A stretch of 64,000 nucleotides of DNA from Pannonibacter sp. SL95 (GTDB lineage Bacteria > Pseudomonadota > Alphaproteobacteria > Rhizobiales > Stappiaceae): contig NZ_JAPPRC010000006.1 of assembly GCF_026672425.1 (NCBI RefSeq), forward strand, positions 62,001 through 126,000, written 5' to 3'. Made by a program: the position numbers and the translations under genes. Shown in pieces: positions 27,696 through 36,881 of this stretch (its first letter is position 1; each line of letters begins with the position of its first letter). Below the pieces are notes generated by a model, which was given only the letters and a program-made list of their open reading frames with translations, was not told the origin of the DNA and did not search any database.

Positions 27696-29501
27696 TCACT
27701 CGTCCATCTTGAGGGCCTTGATGAAGGCTTCCTGCGGGATCTCGACCTTGCCGAACTGCCGCATCCGCTTCTTGCCTTCCTTCTGCTTTTCCAGAAGCTT
27801 GCGCTTGCGGGTGGCGTCGCCGCCATAGCATTTGGCGGTCACGTCCTTGCGCAGGGCTGCGAGGGTTTCGCGCGCGATCACGCGGGCACCGATGGCGGCC
27901 TGGATCGGGATCTTGAACATGTGCCGCGGGATCAGGTCCTTCAGCTTCTCGCACATGGCACGGCCACGGCGCTCGGACTGCGAGCGATGGATCAGCATCG
28001 ACAAGGCGTCCACCGGTTCCTCGTTGACGAGGATCGACATCTTGACGAGGTCGCCTTCGCGATAGTCCGTCAAGGTGTAGTCGAAGGACGCGTAGCCCTT
28101 GGAGATAGACTTCAGCCGGTCGTAGAAGTCGAAGACGACTTCGTTGAGCGGCAGGTCATAGGTGACCATCGCGCGCGAACCGACATAGGCCAGATCCACC
28201 TGCACACCGCGCCGGTCCTGGCACAGCTTGAGGATCGCACCGAGATACTCGTCCGGCGTCATGATGTTGGCGCGGATCCACGGCTCGCGGATTTCCTTGA
28301 TCTTCACCACATCCGGCATGTCGGCCGGGTTGTGCAAGTCAACCTCGGTGCCGTCCGTCAGGGTCATCTGATAGACCACCGAAGGGGCGGTGGCGATCAG
28401 GTCCAGATCGAACTCGCGCGACAGGCGCTCCTGGATGATTTCGAGGTGCAGCAGCCCAAGGAAGCCGCAGCGGAAGCCGAAACCGAGTGCGGCCGAGGTT
28501 TCCATCTCGAAGGAGAAGCTGGCGTCGTTGAGGCGCAGCTTGCCGACGGCGGCACGCAGATCCTCGAACTCGGCCGCATCCACCGGGAACAGGCCGCAGA
28601 ACACAACCGGCTGCGCCGGCTTGAAGCCCGGCAGCGCCTCGTCACAGGGCTTGCGCTCGTCGGTGATCGTGTCACCGACGCGGGTGTCGGCCACTTCCTT
28701 GATCGACGCGGTCAGAACGCCGATCTCGCCGGGTCCAAGCTCGTCGATGGGGATGAACTTCGGCGTCATGACGCCGATGCGGTCCACTTCATAGGCCGCG
28801 TTGGTGCCCATCATGCGCACGCGCTGGCCACGCTTTAGCGTGCCGTCGATGATGCGCACGAGCACCATCACGCCGAGATAGGCGTCGTACCAGCTGTCGA
28901 CCAGCATGGCCTTCAGCGGCGCGTCGCGGTCGCCCTTCGGCGCAGGCAACTTGTTGACGATGGCTTCCAGCACATCATCGATGCCAAGGCCGGTCTTGGC
29001 CGAGATCATCACCGCTTCCGACGCGTCGATGCCGATCACCTCCTCGATCTGCTCCTTGACCCGGTCCGGTTCGGCGGCGGGAAGGTCGATCTTGTTAAGG
29101 ACGGTCACGATCTCGTGGTTGTTGTCGATCGCCTGGTAGACGTTGGCCAGCGTCTGCGCTTCCACGCCTTGGCTGGCGTCGACCACCAGCAGCGAACCTT
29201 CGCAGGCGGCCAGGGAGCGCGACACTTCGTAGGCGAAGTCGACGTGACCTGGCGTGTCGATGAGGTTCAGCGTGTATTGCTTGCCGTCCTTGGCCACGTA
29301 GATCAGGCGCACGGTCTGCGCCTTGATCGTGATGCCGCGTTCGCGCTCGATGTCCATCGAGTCGAGAACCTGATCGGTCATCTCCCGGTCCGTCATCGTG
29401 CCCGTCATCTGGATGAGACGGTCGGCGAGAGTGGACTTGCCGTGGTCGATATGGGCCACGATGGAGAAGTTGCGAATATTGGAAATGGGCTGGCTCGTCA
29501 T
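27696..29501 (-). CDS. lepA: Elongation factor 4 (LepA)
   Basis: This 601-residue ribosome-associated GTPase acts in translation quality control and initiation. G1 is AHIDHGKST (near 14), G3 DTPGHVDF and G4 NKIDLP. Domains II and III follow, then the LepA-specific EF-G-like domain and the C-terminal domain ([29 protein letters not shown], then [19 protein letters not shown]) that reaches the peptidyl-transferase centre. Length and all motifs match the family. It stands alone and carries its own terminator. Confidence 0.97.
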   Translation of the reverse strand: MTSQPISNIRNFSIVAHIDHGKSTLADRLIQMTGTMTDREMTDQVLDSMDIERERGITIKAQTVRLIYVAKDGKQYTLNLIDTPGHVDFAYEVSRSLAACEGSLLVVDASQGVEAQTLANVYQAIDNNHEIVTVLNKIDLPAAEPDRVKEQIEEVIGIDASEAVMISAKTGLGIDDVLEAIVNKLPAPKGDRDAPLKAMLVDSWYDAYLGVMVLVRIIDGTLKRGQRVRMMGTNAAYEVDRIGVMTPKFIPIDELGPGEIGVLTASIKEVADTRVGDTITDERKPCDEALPGFKPAQPVVFCGLFPVDAAEFEDLRAAVGKLRLNDASFSFEMETSAALGFGFRCGFLGLLHLEIIQERLSREFDLDLIATAPSVVYQMTLTDGTEVDLHNPADMPDVVKIKEIREPWIRANIMTPDEYLGAILKLCQDRRGVQVDLAYVGSRAMVTYDLPLNEVVFDFYDRLKSISKGYASFDYTLTDYREGDLVKMSILVNEEPVDALSMLIHRSQSERRGRAMCEKLKDLIPRHMFKIPIQAAIGARVIARETLAALRKDVTAKCYGGDATRKRKLLEKQKEGKKRMRQFGKVEIPQEAFIKALKMDE

Positions 29502-29669
29502 GGTCGAGCGTTTACCACTCCCTTTGATTTGCGCAAAGGGGATTGCGGAGCGAAGACGCGGAGAATTTGAGCTTTTGCCGACGAATTCGCGGTTGCGGCA
29601 ACTGGCGTATTCCCACCTGAGGGCAAACAGGCTAGGCGGATTGCGAACACGACCCTAAAGGATGCCACC

Positions 29670-30197
29670 ATGCTTCTTCGGCCCGCCACGCTCGATGACG
29701 TCCCCGCCCTTCTCGACATTCACAATGATGCGGTCCGGCGCCTCGCCGCGATCTGGACGGACAAGCAGGAAACGCTGGCAGAGCGTCAGGCCTGGTTCAA
29801 TGGCCGGACCGGTGCTGGGCTGCCGGTGGTCGTGGCCGTGGACGATGCCGGAACGATCCTAGGGTACGGCAGCTATGGTCCCTTCCGCGCCAAGGAGGGC
29901 TACCGGCTGACCATGGAGCATTCAGTCTATGTGACTGAGGCTGCGCAGGGTCGGGGCGTCGGCAAGGCGCTTATGCAGCGGCTCATCGCCGAAGCAAAGA
30001 CCGCAGGCGTCCATGTGCTCGTCGGCGCGATCGACGCCGAGAATGCGACCTCGATCGCCCTGCACGCGCGACTGGGTTTCGAGACGACCGGGCGCCTGCC
30101 ACAAGTGGGGTTCAAGTTCGGCCGCTGGCTCGACCTTGTGTTCATGACCCTGATCCTGGACAACGCTCCGGCTCCAGCCGCCGGAACGGCCGTCTGA
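29670..30197 (+). CDS. GNAT N-acetyltransferase (phosphinothricin acetyltransferase-like)
   Basis: This 175-residue acetyl-CoA-dependent acetyltransferase resembles the PAT/Bar group. It starts MLLRPATLDDVPALLDIHNDAV. The acetyl-CoA loop QGRGVGKALMQRLI is near residues 90-103, preceded by the EHSVYVTEAA strand. IALHARLGFETTGRLPQVGFKFGRWLDL matches the PAT C-terminus. Such enzymes acetylate phosphinothricin or methionine sulfone/sulfoximine, but many members act on unknown amines. It is divergent from lepA and convergent with mepA. Confidence 0.83.
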   Translation: MLLRPATLDDVPALLDIHNDAVRRLAAIWTDKQETLAERQAWFNGRTGAGLPVVVAVDDAGTILGYGSYGPFRAKEGYRLTMEHSVYVTEAAQGRGVGKALMQRLIAEAKTAGVHVLVGAIDAENATSIALHARLGFETTGRLPQVGFKFGRWLDLVFMTLILDNAPAPAAGTAV

Positions 30198-30204
30198 GCC
30201 TGTC

Positions 30205-31251
30205 TCAGCGTGCCGTCAGCACGCTGGTGCAGTCCTTCGGCAGGGCCGAGAGGGCCATTGGCCGCTTCTTCTCGACAGGGGGCGGGGCGCCCGTTATCGG
30301 ATCTAGCTTAGGCACCCAGGGTTCGTCCGACAGCCACCAGGTGAGGTCCGCGCCGCAGCCGTCGCCGGGAGGCGGTGCGTCCTGGTCGGAACAGCCGGCG
30401 CTGCCGGCCGGGCAGGCGATGCGGACATGGAAGTGATAGTCATGCCCCCACCAGGGCCGGACCTTGTTGAGCCAGGCCCGGTCACCGGTTTCGAATTCGC
30501 ACAGGGCCTTCTTGATCGCCGGATTGACGAAGATCCGCGCAACACGCTTGTCGCGCGCCGCAAATCGGATCAGCGCGGCATGAGTGTCCGTCCATTTCGA
30601 TGGATCAACGCTGCGGTCTGCCCCGGCCTTGTCCTGCGGATGCTTGACCATCGAGATGGCGGAAATGTTCTCCCGTTCTTCGGCGCTCAGGATGCGGTTC
30701 GGCATCGGCGTGAGCCAGAGGTCTGCATCAAGGCCAATCTGGTGACTGGAATGGCCTGATGTCATAGGCCCGCCGCGCGGCTGTGCCAGATCACCGACCA
30801 GCAGCCCGTTCCAGCCGAGCGTCGGGGCCGCCTTGGCAAGGTCCTGAAGATAGCGGATCAGGTCCGGATGTCCCCAGTTTCGGTTGCGCGACAGGCGCAT
30901 GACTTGCCACGTCGGACCGTTGACCGGCAGTGCGTTCGCTCCGGCAAGACAGCCCTTGGCGTAGGATCCGATCGAGCGGGCCGCAAGCGGTGCCGGGCCC
31001 TTCATCGCGCCGAAATAGTCCTTGGCCGGAGCATCGCCTTTCAGCGCCGCTGGCGTCACAGGCGCTGCGTCGGGCTGGGGCGACGCTGCCGGCGCAGCTG
31101 CGGCGCTGCTGCTGGCCGAGGGCTTTGCAGTGGGCACCGGCCCTGCAGCCACTGCCGGTCCGACAAGCAGCGCAAAGCCGGTGGCGACGGACACCATGCC
31201 AAGGGCAAGCCTTGACCGTGTGCTGCAACTCGGACGGCGGCGCAGTGTCAT
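30205..31251 (-). CDS. mepA: Penicillin-insensitive murein endopeptidase
   Basis: This periplasmic metallo-endopeptidase cleaves D-Ala-meso-DAP cross-links in peptidoglycan. From the ATG at 31251 (behind GGAGATCCGATC) the 348-residue protein has a signal peptide (FALLVGPAVAAG), a Pro/Ala-rich linker and the MepA domain. The zinc ligands are visible in HSSHQIGLDADLWL and in GHDYHFHVRIACP, and the cysteine-rich CSDQDAPPPGDGCG segment is typical. A longer in-frame start exists but puts 19 residues before the signal peptide. It is the last of five minus-strand genes, 88 bp after patatin. Confidence 0.9.
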   Translation of the reverse strand: MTLRRRPSCSTRSRLALGMVSVATGFALLVGPAVAAGPVPTAKPSASSSAAAAPAASPQPDAAPVTPAALKGDAPAKDYFGAMKGPAPLAARSIGSYAKGCLAGANALPVNGPTWQVMRLSRNRNWGHPDLIRYLQDLAKAAPTLGWNGLLVGDLAQPRGGPMTSGHSSHQIGLDADLWLTPMPNRILSAEERENISAISMVKHPQDKAGADRSVDPSKWTDTHAALIRFAARDKRVARIFVNPAIKKALCEFETGDRAWLNKVRPWWGHDYHFHVRIACPAGSAGCSDQDAPPPGDGCGADLTWWLSDEPWVPKLDPITGAPPPVEKKRPMALSALPKDCTSVLTAR

Positions 31252-31339
31252 GATCGGATCTCCGCGATGGGCCAGTGGCCCCGGCTTCGAATCCTGCGCC
31301 GGAGGCATTTACGTTTCCTTAATCATGCCCTGGCTGCGG

Positions 31340-32425
31340 TCAAGCTGCGGCAGAGCAGGTTGTTCCGGCCTGCGGCGCTGTATCCCCATGAAGGGCAGCG
31401 GCGATGATGGCCGCGAGCCGGTCCAGCACCTGCGCGTGGTCGCGAATGATGAGGTCCGCTGCGCCGTTCAGCAGCAGAAGGTTGCCGGGCCGGGCATTGT
31501 CCCAGTCTTCCGCTTCGGCCGGGACGGTGCCGTCGATGCGGATGTAGGTCGGTCCATCCATTTCGTTGAACAGCAACTGGGCCGCTTCGGCAACGCCCTC
31601 CGCCTGCGCGCTGGTCAGGATCGACCAGACCGGCGCACCATTAGAGGGCAGCATCCAGCCATGCGCGCCCCAGTTTTCCGCCTGAGCCGGGTTGATGGCG
31701 CGATCTGGGGCATGGCCGACGCCAAGCGACAGGATGACGATGTCACGTGGCGCCCAGCCCTGCCGGCGCGCAGCCGCATAGGCGACCAGAACCGGATCGG
31801 CATGGACGACGCTGCCGTCGATGATCGCCTCCTGGCGGCCGAGCGTCAGGTTGTCGAGCCGTGCCGGCTCGAAGAACGAGGGCGCAGCCATTGCGCCGCG
31901 CACACCTTGCCAGATGTAGTAATCGTCTGGTCTTGCGCCTGTTACGGTCGGAGTCGTGCCCATCAACAAGGTGCGGCGGTGCTCGATGTCATAGCCGGTC
32001 AGGACCAGGTGCGTCAGGGCGCTCTGCATGGAGGTCCAGCCGAAGCGTTCCTTCAGCATCTGTTCGAGCAGGCGGGCGTCGTAACGTTCATCGAAGACAC
32101 CGAACGGATGCGTCACGAAGCGCGAAATCCGCTTGCGCAGGCTGTGGCTGAACAGGGCGCGGGCATCTTCCTCGAAGAACCTGCGCAGCTCGGCAAGCGT
32201 TGCCGCAACCTCGCCGTGGCCACCGGTTGCCTTGGGTGCGGCAAGACCAGCGGCAATCAAACCGCCGGTGGAGCTGCCGCACATCAGGTCGAACAGGCGA
32301 TACATCGGCAACTCGACGCCAGCCTGTGTCAGCTTTCCCTCCAGCGCTTCCAGAACACGCAAAGGGATCAACCCCCGCATGCCGCCGCCGTCGATGGAAA
32401 GAATGAACCGCTTTGTCGCTGCCAT
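31340..32425 (-). CDS. Patatin-like phospholipase
   Basis: This is a Ser-Asp dyad lipid acyl hydrolase of 361 residues. The oxyanion loop SIDGGGMRGLIPL is near residues 10-22, the nucleophile elbow MCGSSTGG (Ser in GxSxG) near 50, and the catalytic Asp in IIDGSVV near 207. The N-terminal patatin fold is followed by a region with VILSLGVGHAPDRAINP. No signal peptide is present, so it may be cytosolic or exported by another route. The ATG at 32425 lies behind AGGCAGGAC; the frame is open further upstream without homology. Confidence 0.87.
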   Translation of the reverse strand: MAATKRFILSIDGGGMRGLIPLRVLEALEGKLTQAGVELPMYRLFDLMCGSSTGGLIAAGLAAPKATGGHGEVAATLAELRRFFEEDARALFSHSLRKRISRFVTHPFGVFDERYDARLLEQMLKERFGWTSMQSALTHLVLTGYDIEHRRTLLMGTTPTVTGARPDDYYIWQGVRGAMAAPSFFEPARLDNLTLGRQEAIIDGSVVHADPVLVAYAAARRQGWAPRDIVILSLGVGHAPDRAINPAQAENWGAHGWMLPSNGAPVWSILTSAQAEGVAEAAQLLFNEMDGPTYIRIDGTVPAEAEDWDNARPGNLLLLNGAADLIIRDHAQVLDRLAAIIAAALHGDTAPQAGTTCSAAA

Positions 32426-32603
32426 GTCCTGCCTCATTCGTGTGCCGTCAAGCGCCCCCGCATGCGCCCCGAGCCGGAGATCCGGCTGCGAGGATTGCAG
32501 TTTTGGTGAGGAATGAGACCTGGGCAAGGCCGGGGCAAGGCAGTTGCCCCGGAACGTGAAGTCAGGGTTAGGGAATGGCAAATGCGCCAAACCCGTCCAG
32601 CCG

Positions 32604-33170
32604 TCAGCCGGGCAACTGGACAAGCTGCTTGTACATGAAGGTGCAGTCCTCGAACCGCTGCTTGCGCGGGTCGAGGGCGTAGGCCGGGATGTGGCCGATG
32701 ACCTGATAGCCGAGGTCAAGGTAGAGCTGCTCACCGGCGTCGCCGGTTCGGGTGTCGAGGGTGAGAAGGCTCCGCGACCGGGCTGCGGCACATGTTTCGG
32801 CTTCCAGCATCAGCGATCGGGCAATGCCCTTGCGGCGGTGCTTGGGGTGAACCAGAAGCTTGCGCACATCGGCGCGCTGCGGCTGGTTGGCCGGCGTATC
32901 GGCAGCCAGCTGCACGGTGCCTGCAACCTCATCGCCGACCAGCGCGACGATCAGGTCAACGTCGCCGGTTACAACGCCCGGCAAGACCTTGCCGCGCCAG
33001 AAACGCAGCGCGTCGGCGGGGCTGAACGGGTCAACGAAGCTGACACTCGCCCCGTCGAGGACGCAGGCGGTCAGCACTTCGGCAAGGCCAACGACGTGAT
33101 CTTCAAACGTGTCCGCGGTCAGGCGGACAAGGCGTGCGGCAGGGGCCGGCGTTTTCTCGGCAAGGGTCAT
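32604..33170 (-). CDS. GNAT-family N-acetyltransferase
   Basis: This 188-residue acetyltransferase has the acetyl-CoA signature VHPKHRRKGIARSLMLEAE (near 107-125), preceded by DVRKLLV and followed by LLTLDTRTGDAGEQLYLDLGYQ. The N-terminus (VVGLAEVLTACVLDGASVSF) fits GNATs often annotated as acting on small molecules or antibiotics, but the substrate cannot be assigned. It lies 77 bp downstream of the XRE-cupin regulator on the same strand, so it may be under that regulator's control. Confidence 0.8.
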   Translation of the reverse strand: MTLAEKTPAPAARLVRLTADTFEDHVVGLAEVLTACVLDGASVSFVDPFSPADALRFWRGKVLPGVVTGDVDLIVALVGDEVAGTVQLAADTPANQPQRADVRKLLVHPKHRRKGIARSLMLEAETCAAARSRSLLTLDTRTGDAGEQLYLDLGYQVIGHIPAYALDPRKQRFEDCTFMYKQLVQLPG

Positions 33171-33247
33171 CTGTCACCTCTGTTTGTCGGGATTCTTGGG
33201 TCGGGATCACGCCCGGACCTGATCTGTAGTTTTGGAGCTGCTGTCGT

Positions 33248-33826
33248 TCACACCAGAAACAGCAGGTACCGCGCGCCACTCTCGCCGGGCGTCTCGTAGG
33301 AATTGCTGCCGGTCAGGCGGAACCGAAGGCAGTCGCCGGCGGAGAGGTCATGCCGGACGTTGCCTAGTGTCACCGACAGCGTGCCTTCCAACATCACCAG
33401 GTGATGCTCTAGGCCGGGCCGGGGCGGGGCGTCATAGGCAATGCGGGTCGCAGGGGGGAGGGTGGACTCCAGCACCTCTCCGGCAAGCGATCGGGCTGGC
33501 GGCGAAACGATCCGCCGGCGATAGCCGGTGTCGGGATCCGTCCATAGCACTTGCGCGGCCAGCGGAACGCGTGCTGGCGCCTCGTCTTCGACCATCTGCA
33601 TCAGCCGGGACAGGGTGATGCCATGCGCCGTTGTCAGACGGGCCAGCACCTGGGCCGTTGCGCTGACGTCGGCGTTCTCAAGCCGGGACAGGGTCGCCCG
33701 GCTGACGCCACTGCGTTTGGCGAGGTCATCGAGTGACCAGCCCTTGTCCAGGCGCAGCTGACGCAGTCGCTGGGCAATCTGTGAATCGAGGTCAGTCTCG
33801 GGGGGAGATGCGTGCGTGTTTTCCAT
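33248..33826 (-). CDS. XRE-cupin transcriptional regulator
   Basis: This 192-residue DNA-binding regulator has an N-terminal HTH_3 (IAQRLRQLRLDKGWSLDDLAKRSGVSRATLSRLEN, residues 17-51) and a C-terminal cupin_2 domain (LEHHLVMLEGTLSVTLGNVRHDLSAGDCLRFRLTGSNSY). Regulators of this type respond to small metabolites bound in the cupin barrel. The ATG at 33826 overlaps a near-palindrome (33825-33849) that could be its own operator. The acetyltransferase gene lies downstream and the amidotransferase gene 32 bp upstream, both on the same strand. Confidence 0.87.
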   Translation of the reverse strand: MENTHASPPETDLDSQIAQRLRQLRLDKGWSLDDLAKRSGVSRATLSRLENADVSATAQVLARLTTAHGITLSRLMQMVEDEAPARVPLAAQVLWTDPDTGYRRRIVSPPARSLAGEVLESTLPPATRIAYDAPPRPGLEHHLVMLEGTLSVTLGNVRHDLSAGDCLRFRLTGSNSYETPGESGARYLLFLV

Positions 33827-33849
33827 ATTCGGGAATATTTCCCAAATAT
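33825..33849. promoter_or_regulatory. Near-palindromic operator candidate
   Basis: Arms ATATTCGGGAA and TTCCCAAATAT, centred on TAT, match in 10 of 11 positions (one C/T difference). The palindrome fills most of the 32-bp gap between the amidotransferase stop and the XRE-cupin start and overlaps the start codon. Autoregulation by the XRE-cupin protein is the simplest inference. Confidence 0.5.
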
Positions 33850-33858
33850 GGGCGGCCG

Positions 33859-34656
33859 TCAAGCCTCGGCGAAGGCGTTCTCCAGGCGAAGCGGGCGGGT
33901 CATCGCGCCGTCGCAGCTCAGAACATACAGCTTGTCCGGTTCCACCGCACGCCACCGGGCGCAGGCCCCCTCCAGCGGCTCGGATGCAAAGGCGCGGCCG
34001 CCGTGGTCCAGGCATTCGGAGAGATAGAGGGTCGGGGCCTGACCATCGTCGGCGAAACGGAACGCGTAGAGTTTCTCGCCTTCGGTGAACACGCAGGTCA
34101 GCCGGATCGGCTTTTCCCCGGTCGTGCGACGCGCGGCGATGTCCAGCACCTGCGACAGTGTCTTGTCCAGCGCGGCCTGCGGATCGGTGTTGAGGCCATT
34201 GGTCATCAGCAGCAGGAAGAACAGTTCGCTGTCCGTCGTGCCTTTCCGGCAGGCGTAATAGTCCTCGTCGATCAGCATCTCCATTTCACGGCGAATGCGC
34301 GTGAAATCGCCGATGTTGCCGTTGTGCATGAAGGACCAGCGGCCGCAGGAGAATGGATGGCAGTTGTCGCGCGAGGTAGCGCCCGTTGTCGCGGCCCGCA
34401 CATGGGCGAGGAACAGTCGTGCCTTCACCAGACGGCAGATGCTCTGCAGGTTCGTGTCGGCCCAGGCCGGCAGCACGTCCTTGAAAAGGCCCGGCTCTGT
34501 CTGGTGGCCATACCAGGCGATACCGAACCCGTCGCCATTGACCCTGAGCTTTGCCTCCTGCGCATCAAGGCTCTGGACAAGCAGGGAATGTTTCGGCTTG
34601 GCGATGATGTTTTCGAGGGGGATCTCGGTCCCCAGGTAGGCAGCCAGACGGCACAT
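33859..34656 (-). CDS. Class II glutamine amidotransferase (YafJ/EgtC-like)
   Basis: This 265-residue N-terminal-nucleophile hydrolase releases ammonia from a glutamine-type amide. Cys2 (MCRLAAYLG) is the nucleophile. NGDGFGIAWY, LFLAHVRAATTG and HPFSCGRWSFMHNGNI form the GATase_4 active-site pattern. No synthase domain is attached, as in YafJ and the ergothioneine enzyme EgtC; no egt genes are nearby, so ergothioneine synthesis is not supported. It is the first of the minus-strand genes and begins opposite the CtrA-boxed gene. Confidence 0.88.
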   Translation of the reverse strand: MCRLAAYLGTEIPLENIIAKPKHSLLVQSLDAQEAKLRVNGDGFGIAWYGHQTEPGLFKDVLPAWADTNLQSICRLVKARLFLAHVRAATTGATSRDNCHPFSCGRWSFMHNGNIGDFTRIRREMEMLIDEDYYACRKGTTDSELFFLLLMTNGLNTDPQAALDKTLSQVLDIAARRTTGEKPIRLTCVFTEGEKLYAFRFADDGQAPTLYLSECLDHGGRAFASEPLEGACARWRAVEPDKLYVLSCDGAMTRPLRLENAFAEA

Positions 34657-34996
34657 GGATCAACAGGACCTGCAAATGGAGAAACGCACCGAAGGTACCC
34701 GGCAAAGGATCCCTCCAATCCCGGCAAGATTAAGGAGGTAGGGTTGGGATGAGATCCGGATTTTTCGGTATTCTTCAGCGGCGACGCTCAAAGTGTCCCA
34801 TCTGATCGTTAATGGTTCGATACTTTTCCCATGCTGCAAACGGAGCATTGGAACGAATTCGCTTTGACTGCTTGCGGTTTCCGGGTCGCCCCAGGTTCGA
34901 GGCCTCGCAGTGGTTAACGTGATGTTAACCATTCTTTTGCAAGGCTGATTTCAGGATCTGCCGCAACCGGTGCGCAGACCATGCCGGAGCCATCCG
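34657..34996. other. Divergent intergenic region upstream of the amidotransferase and an unknown gene
   Basis: These 340 bp hold the promoters for both directions. The clear element is the CtrA box at 34912-34930. A purine-rich AAGGAGGTAGGG stretch (34733-34744) looks like a ribosome-binding site, but the ATG behind it opens only a very short frame. No RNA gene was recognised. Confidence 0.5.
34912..34930 (+). promoter_or_regulatory. Perfect CtrA box in a 19-bp palindrome
   Basis: GGTTAAC-GTGAT-GTTAACC is a perfect inverted repeat with 7-bp arms and contains TTAA-N7-TTAAC, the exact CtrA consensus. It lies 66 bp before the ATG at 34997, a distance that suits direct activation or repression of that gene. 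Confidence 0.65.
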
Positions 34997-35584
34997 ATGC
35001 AGCTCTCGATCCAGTCGACGACCACCAGTGCAAGCCTCTTTGCCATGCAGCAGGGCAGTCTCGACGCAGGCGGGCGCGGCAAGGCGGGCGGAGCAGATGA
35101 AGGGCCTGCCAAGGCTGTTCCGGTGACCAATGTCCTCGACCTTGCCGCGAAGAAGGCAGAAGAAGACGCCGTCGTCATTTCCGCGCTGCAGGAAGCCGTC
35201 GAGAAGGGCAAGTCCGAGAAGGACGACGACGACAAGTCCGGCAAGCTGGCCACGATCGAGGACTATCTCGATACGGCAGGCAAGATCCGCGGTGCTCTGG
35301 GTGAAGAAGGCGGACAGGGCGCGAGCGCAGCCTATGAAAGCGCCACGATCACCGAAACCGTGATCGAAGGCGAGATCGGTGGCCAGAAGATTTCCGCCTC
35401 TTTCGTCTCGTTTGACCGGGTCTCCTACAACAGCCAGACCGGCCTGACGTCCCGTTCCGCCAGCGCGATGAACATCGAAGTCAGTGGTAACGGCGTTTCC
35501 TCCAGCTACCAGAGCGCATCGGTGTCCTCGCTTTACGCTGGCACCGACAAGCAGCTCGGCAACCTGATTTCTGGCTTCGCCTGA
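34997..35584 (+). CDS. Unrecognised protein behind a CtrA box
   Basis: I do not recognise this 195-residue protein. It starts MQLSIQSTTTSASLFAMQQG and has no signal peptide or membrane span. A Gly/Ala-rich stretch is followed by a charged helical region (AAKKAEEDAVVISALQEAVEKG, then KSEKDDDDKSGKLATIEDYL). The C-terminal 80 residues are rich in Ser, Gly and beta-formers (ESATITETVIEGEIGGQKISASF), with low-complexity Ser runs. The composition resembles secreted or surface-associated alphaproteobacterial proteins, but that is only an impression. The CtrA box upstream suggests cell-cycle or motility control. The start at 34997 was chosen for the GGAG eight bases upstream. Confidence 0.65.
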   Translation: MQLSIQSTTTSASLFAMQQGSLDAGGRGKAGGADEGPAKAVPVTNVLDLAAKKAEEDAVVISALQEAVEKGKSEKDDDDKSGKLATIEDYLDTAGKIRGALGEEGGQGASAAYESATITETVIEGEIGGQKISASFVSFDRVSYNSQTGLTSRSASAMNIEVSGNGVSSSYQSASVSSLYAGTDKQLGNLISGFA

Positions 35585-35749
35585 GCGGGTAGCCACACCC
35601 CAGTCCCGTTGCACCGCGCCACGCGTCCGGAATTGACCGGACAGCCTGCCCCCTTGAGCGACTTCGCCTGACCGGCTACATCCGCATCAACCGGCCGCGT
35701 TCCTTGCGGCGGACGCAGCCAATCGTGTGGCAGTCTGGGAGATCAGCGC

Positions 35750-36808
35750 GTGGACAATCTGAAGGCGGAACTGCTGCGCGGCCTCTGGTACGTGGCCTGC
35801 CTCGGCGCCGAGATCAAGCCGGGCGCCATGACCGGCAAGAAGCTGATGGGCGACATGGTGCTGCTTGGCCGTGACAAGGCCGGCAAGGTGTTTGCCCTGC
35901 GCGACATCTGCCCGCATCGCGGTATTCCTCTTCGCCACGGCAAGTTTGATGGCGAAACGGTGCAGTGCTGCTATCACGGCTGGCGGTTCAATACGGACGG
36001 CGTCTGCGTCGACATCCCCTCGACCCATGAAGATCAGGTCATCGACTTCTCCAAGATCACCTGCGGTGCCTATCCGGCGATCGAGCAGCAGGGCCTCGTC
36101 TGGGTCTATTTCTCTGCCGCTGGCGAACGCCCTGAGGACGGCCGCCAGCCACGCCCGCCGATGCTGCCGGACTTCGATGCCGCCACCGGCCCGGCGCTGC
36201 ATATCATGCAGCCCTTCGTCTGTTCGGTTGACCATGCGGCGCTGGGCCTTATGGATCCGACCCACGCCGCCTTCGTGCACACATCCTGGTGGTTCAAGAA
36301 GAACGCCACAAAGCTGCGTCCCAAGCGCAAGGAATTCGAGCCGTCAGAGCTTGGCTGGGCCATGGTGCGCCACAAGCTGCCGCCGCAGAACATCGCGTAC
36401 AAGCTGCTGGGCGACGACGTGACCACTGAGATCCGTTACGCCCTGCCAGGCCTGCGCATCGAGCATATCAAGGGCTCGAAGCACTCCGTCGTCGGCCTCA
36501 CCACCATCACCCCGGTCACGGAAGACGAGACGGAGGTCCGTCAGATGTTCTGGGCGTCGATGGGCTGGATCGGACCGTTCAAGCCACTGATGCGGCATCT
36601 GATGAACGTGTTTCTCGGCCAGGACCGGCGCGTGGTCATCCAGCAGCGCGAGGGGCTGGAGTACAATCCGAAGCTGATGCTGATCAACGATGCCGACACC
36701 CAGGGCCGCTGGTGGATGCAGCTGAAGCGCGAGTGGACGGATGCGCAGGCCGAAGGCCGGGAGTTCCAGAACCCGGTACGTGGCCGGGTCCTGCGCTGGA
36801 TGAGCTGA
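35750..36808 (+). CDS. Rieske non-haem iron oxygenase
   Basis: This 352-residue oxygenase component resembles the alpha subunit of ring-hydroxylating or O-demethylating enzymes. The Rieske [2Fe-2S] site is CPHRGIPLRHG (near 54) plus CCYHGWRFNTDG (near 73). The mononuclear iron site shows SVDHAALGLMDPTHAAFVHTSWW, giving the Asp and two His ligands. No reductase or ferredoxin is encoded nearby, so partners must come from elsewhere. The start is the GTG at 35750 behind TGGGAGATCAGC; other GTGs just upstream are out of frame. The substrate is unknown. Confidence 0.87.
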   Translation: MDNLKAELLRGLWYVACLGAEIKPGAMTGKKLMGDMVLLGRDKAGKVFALRDICPHRGIPLRHGKFDGETVQCCYHGWRFNTDGVCVDIPSTHEDQVIDFSKITCGAYPAIEQQGLVWVYFSAAGERPEDGRQPRPPMLPDFDAATGPALHIMQPFVCSVDHAALGLMDPTHAAFVHTSWWFKKNATKLRPKRKEFEPSELGWAMVRHKLPPQNIAYKLLGDDVTTEIRYALPGLRIEHIKGSKHSVVGLTTITPVTEDETEVRQMFWASMGWIGPFKPLMRHLMNVFLGQDRRVVIQQREGLEYNPKLMLINDADTQGRWWMQLKREWTDAQAEGREFQNPVRGRVLRWMS

Positions 36809-36881
36809 CCGGCAACCGATCTCAACAGGATGAGAAAGCCCTTTTGGAGGCAGGGGCTTCAGACTGCTGACAAACCTTTTG

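Noticed and set aside
33859-34656. Ergothioneine gene egtC
   Set aside because: The amidotransferase fold fits, but egtB, egtD or egtA are not nearby, and YafJ-type stand-alone proteins fit equally well.
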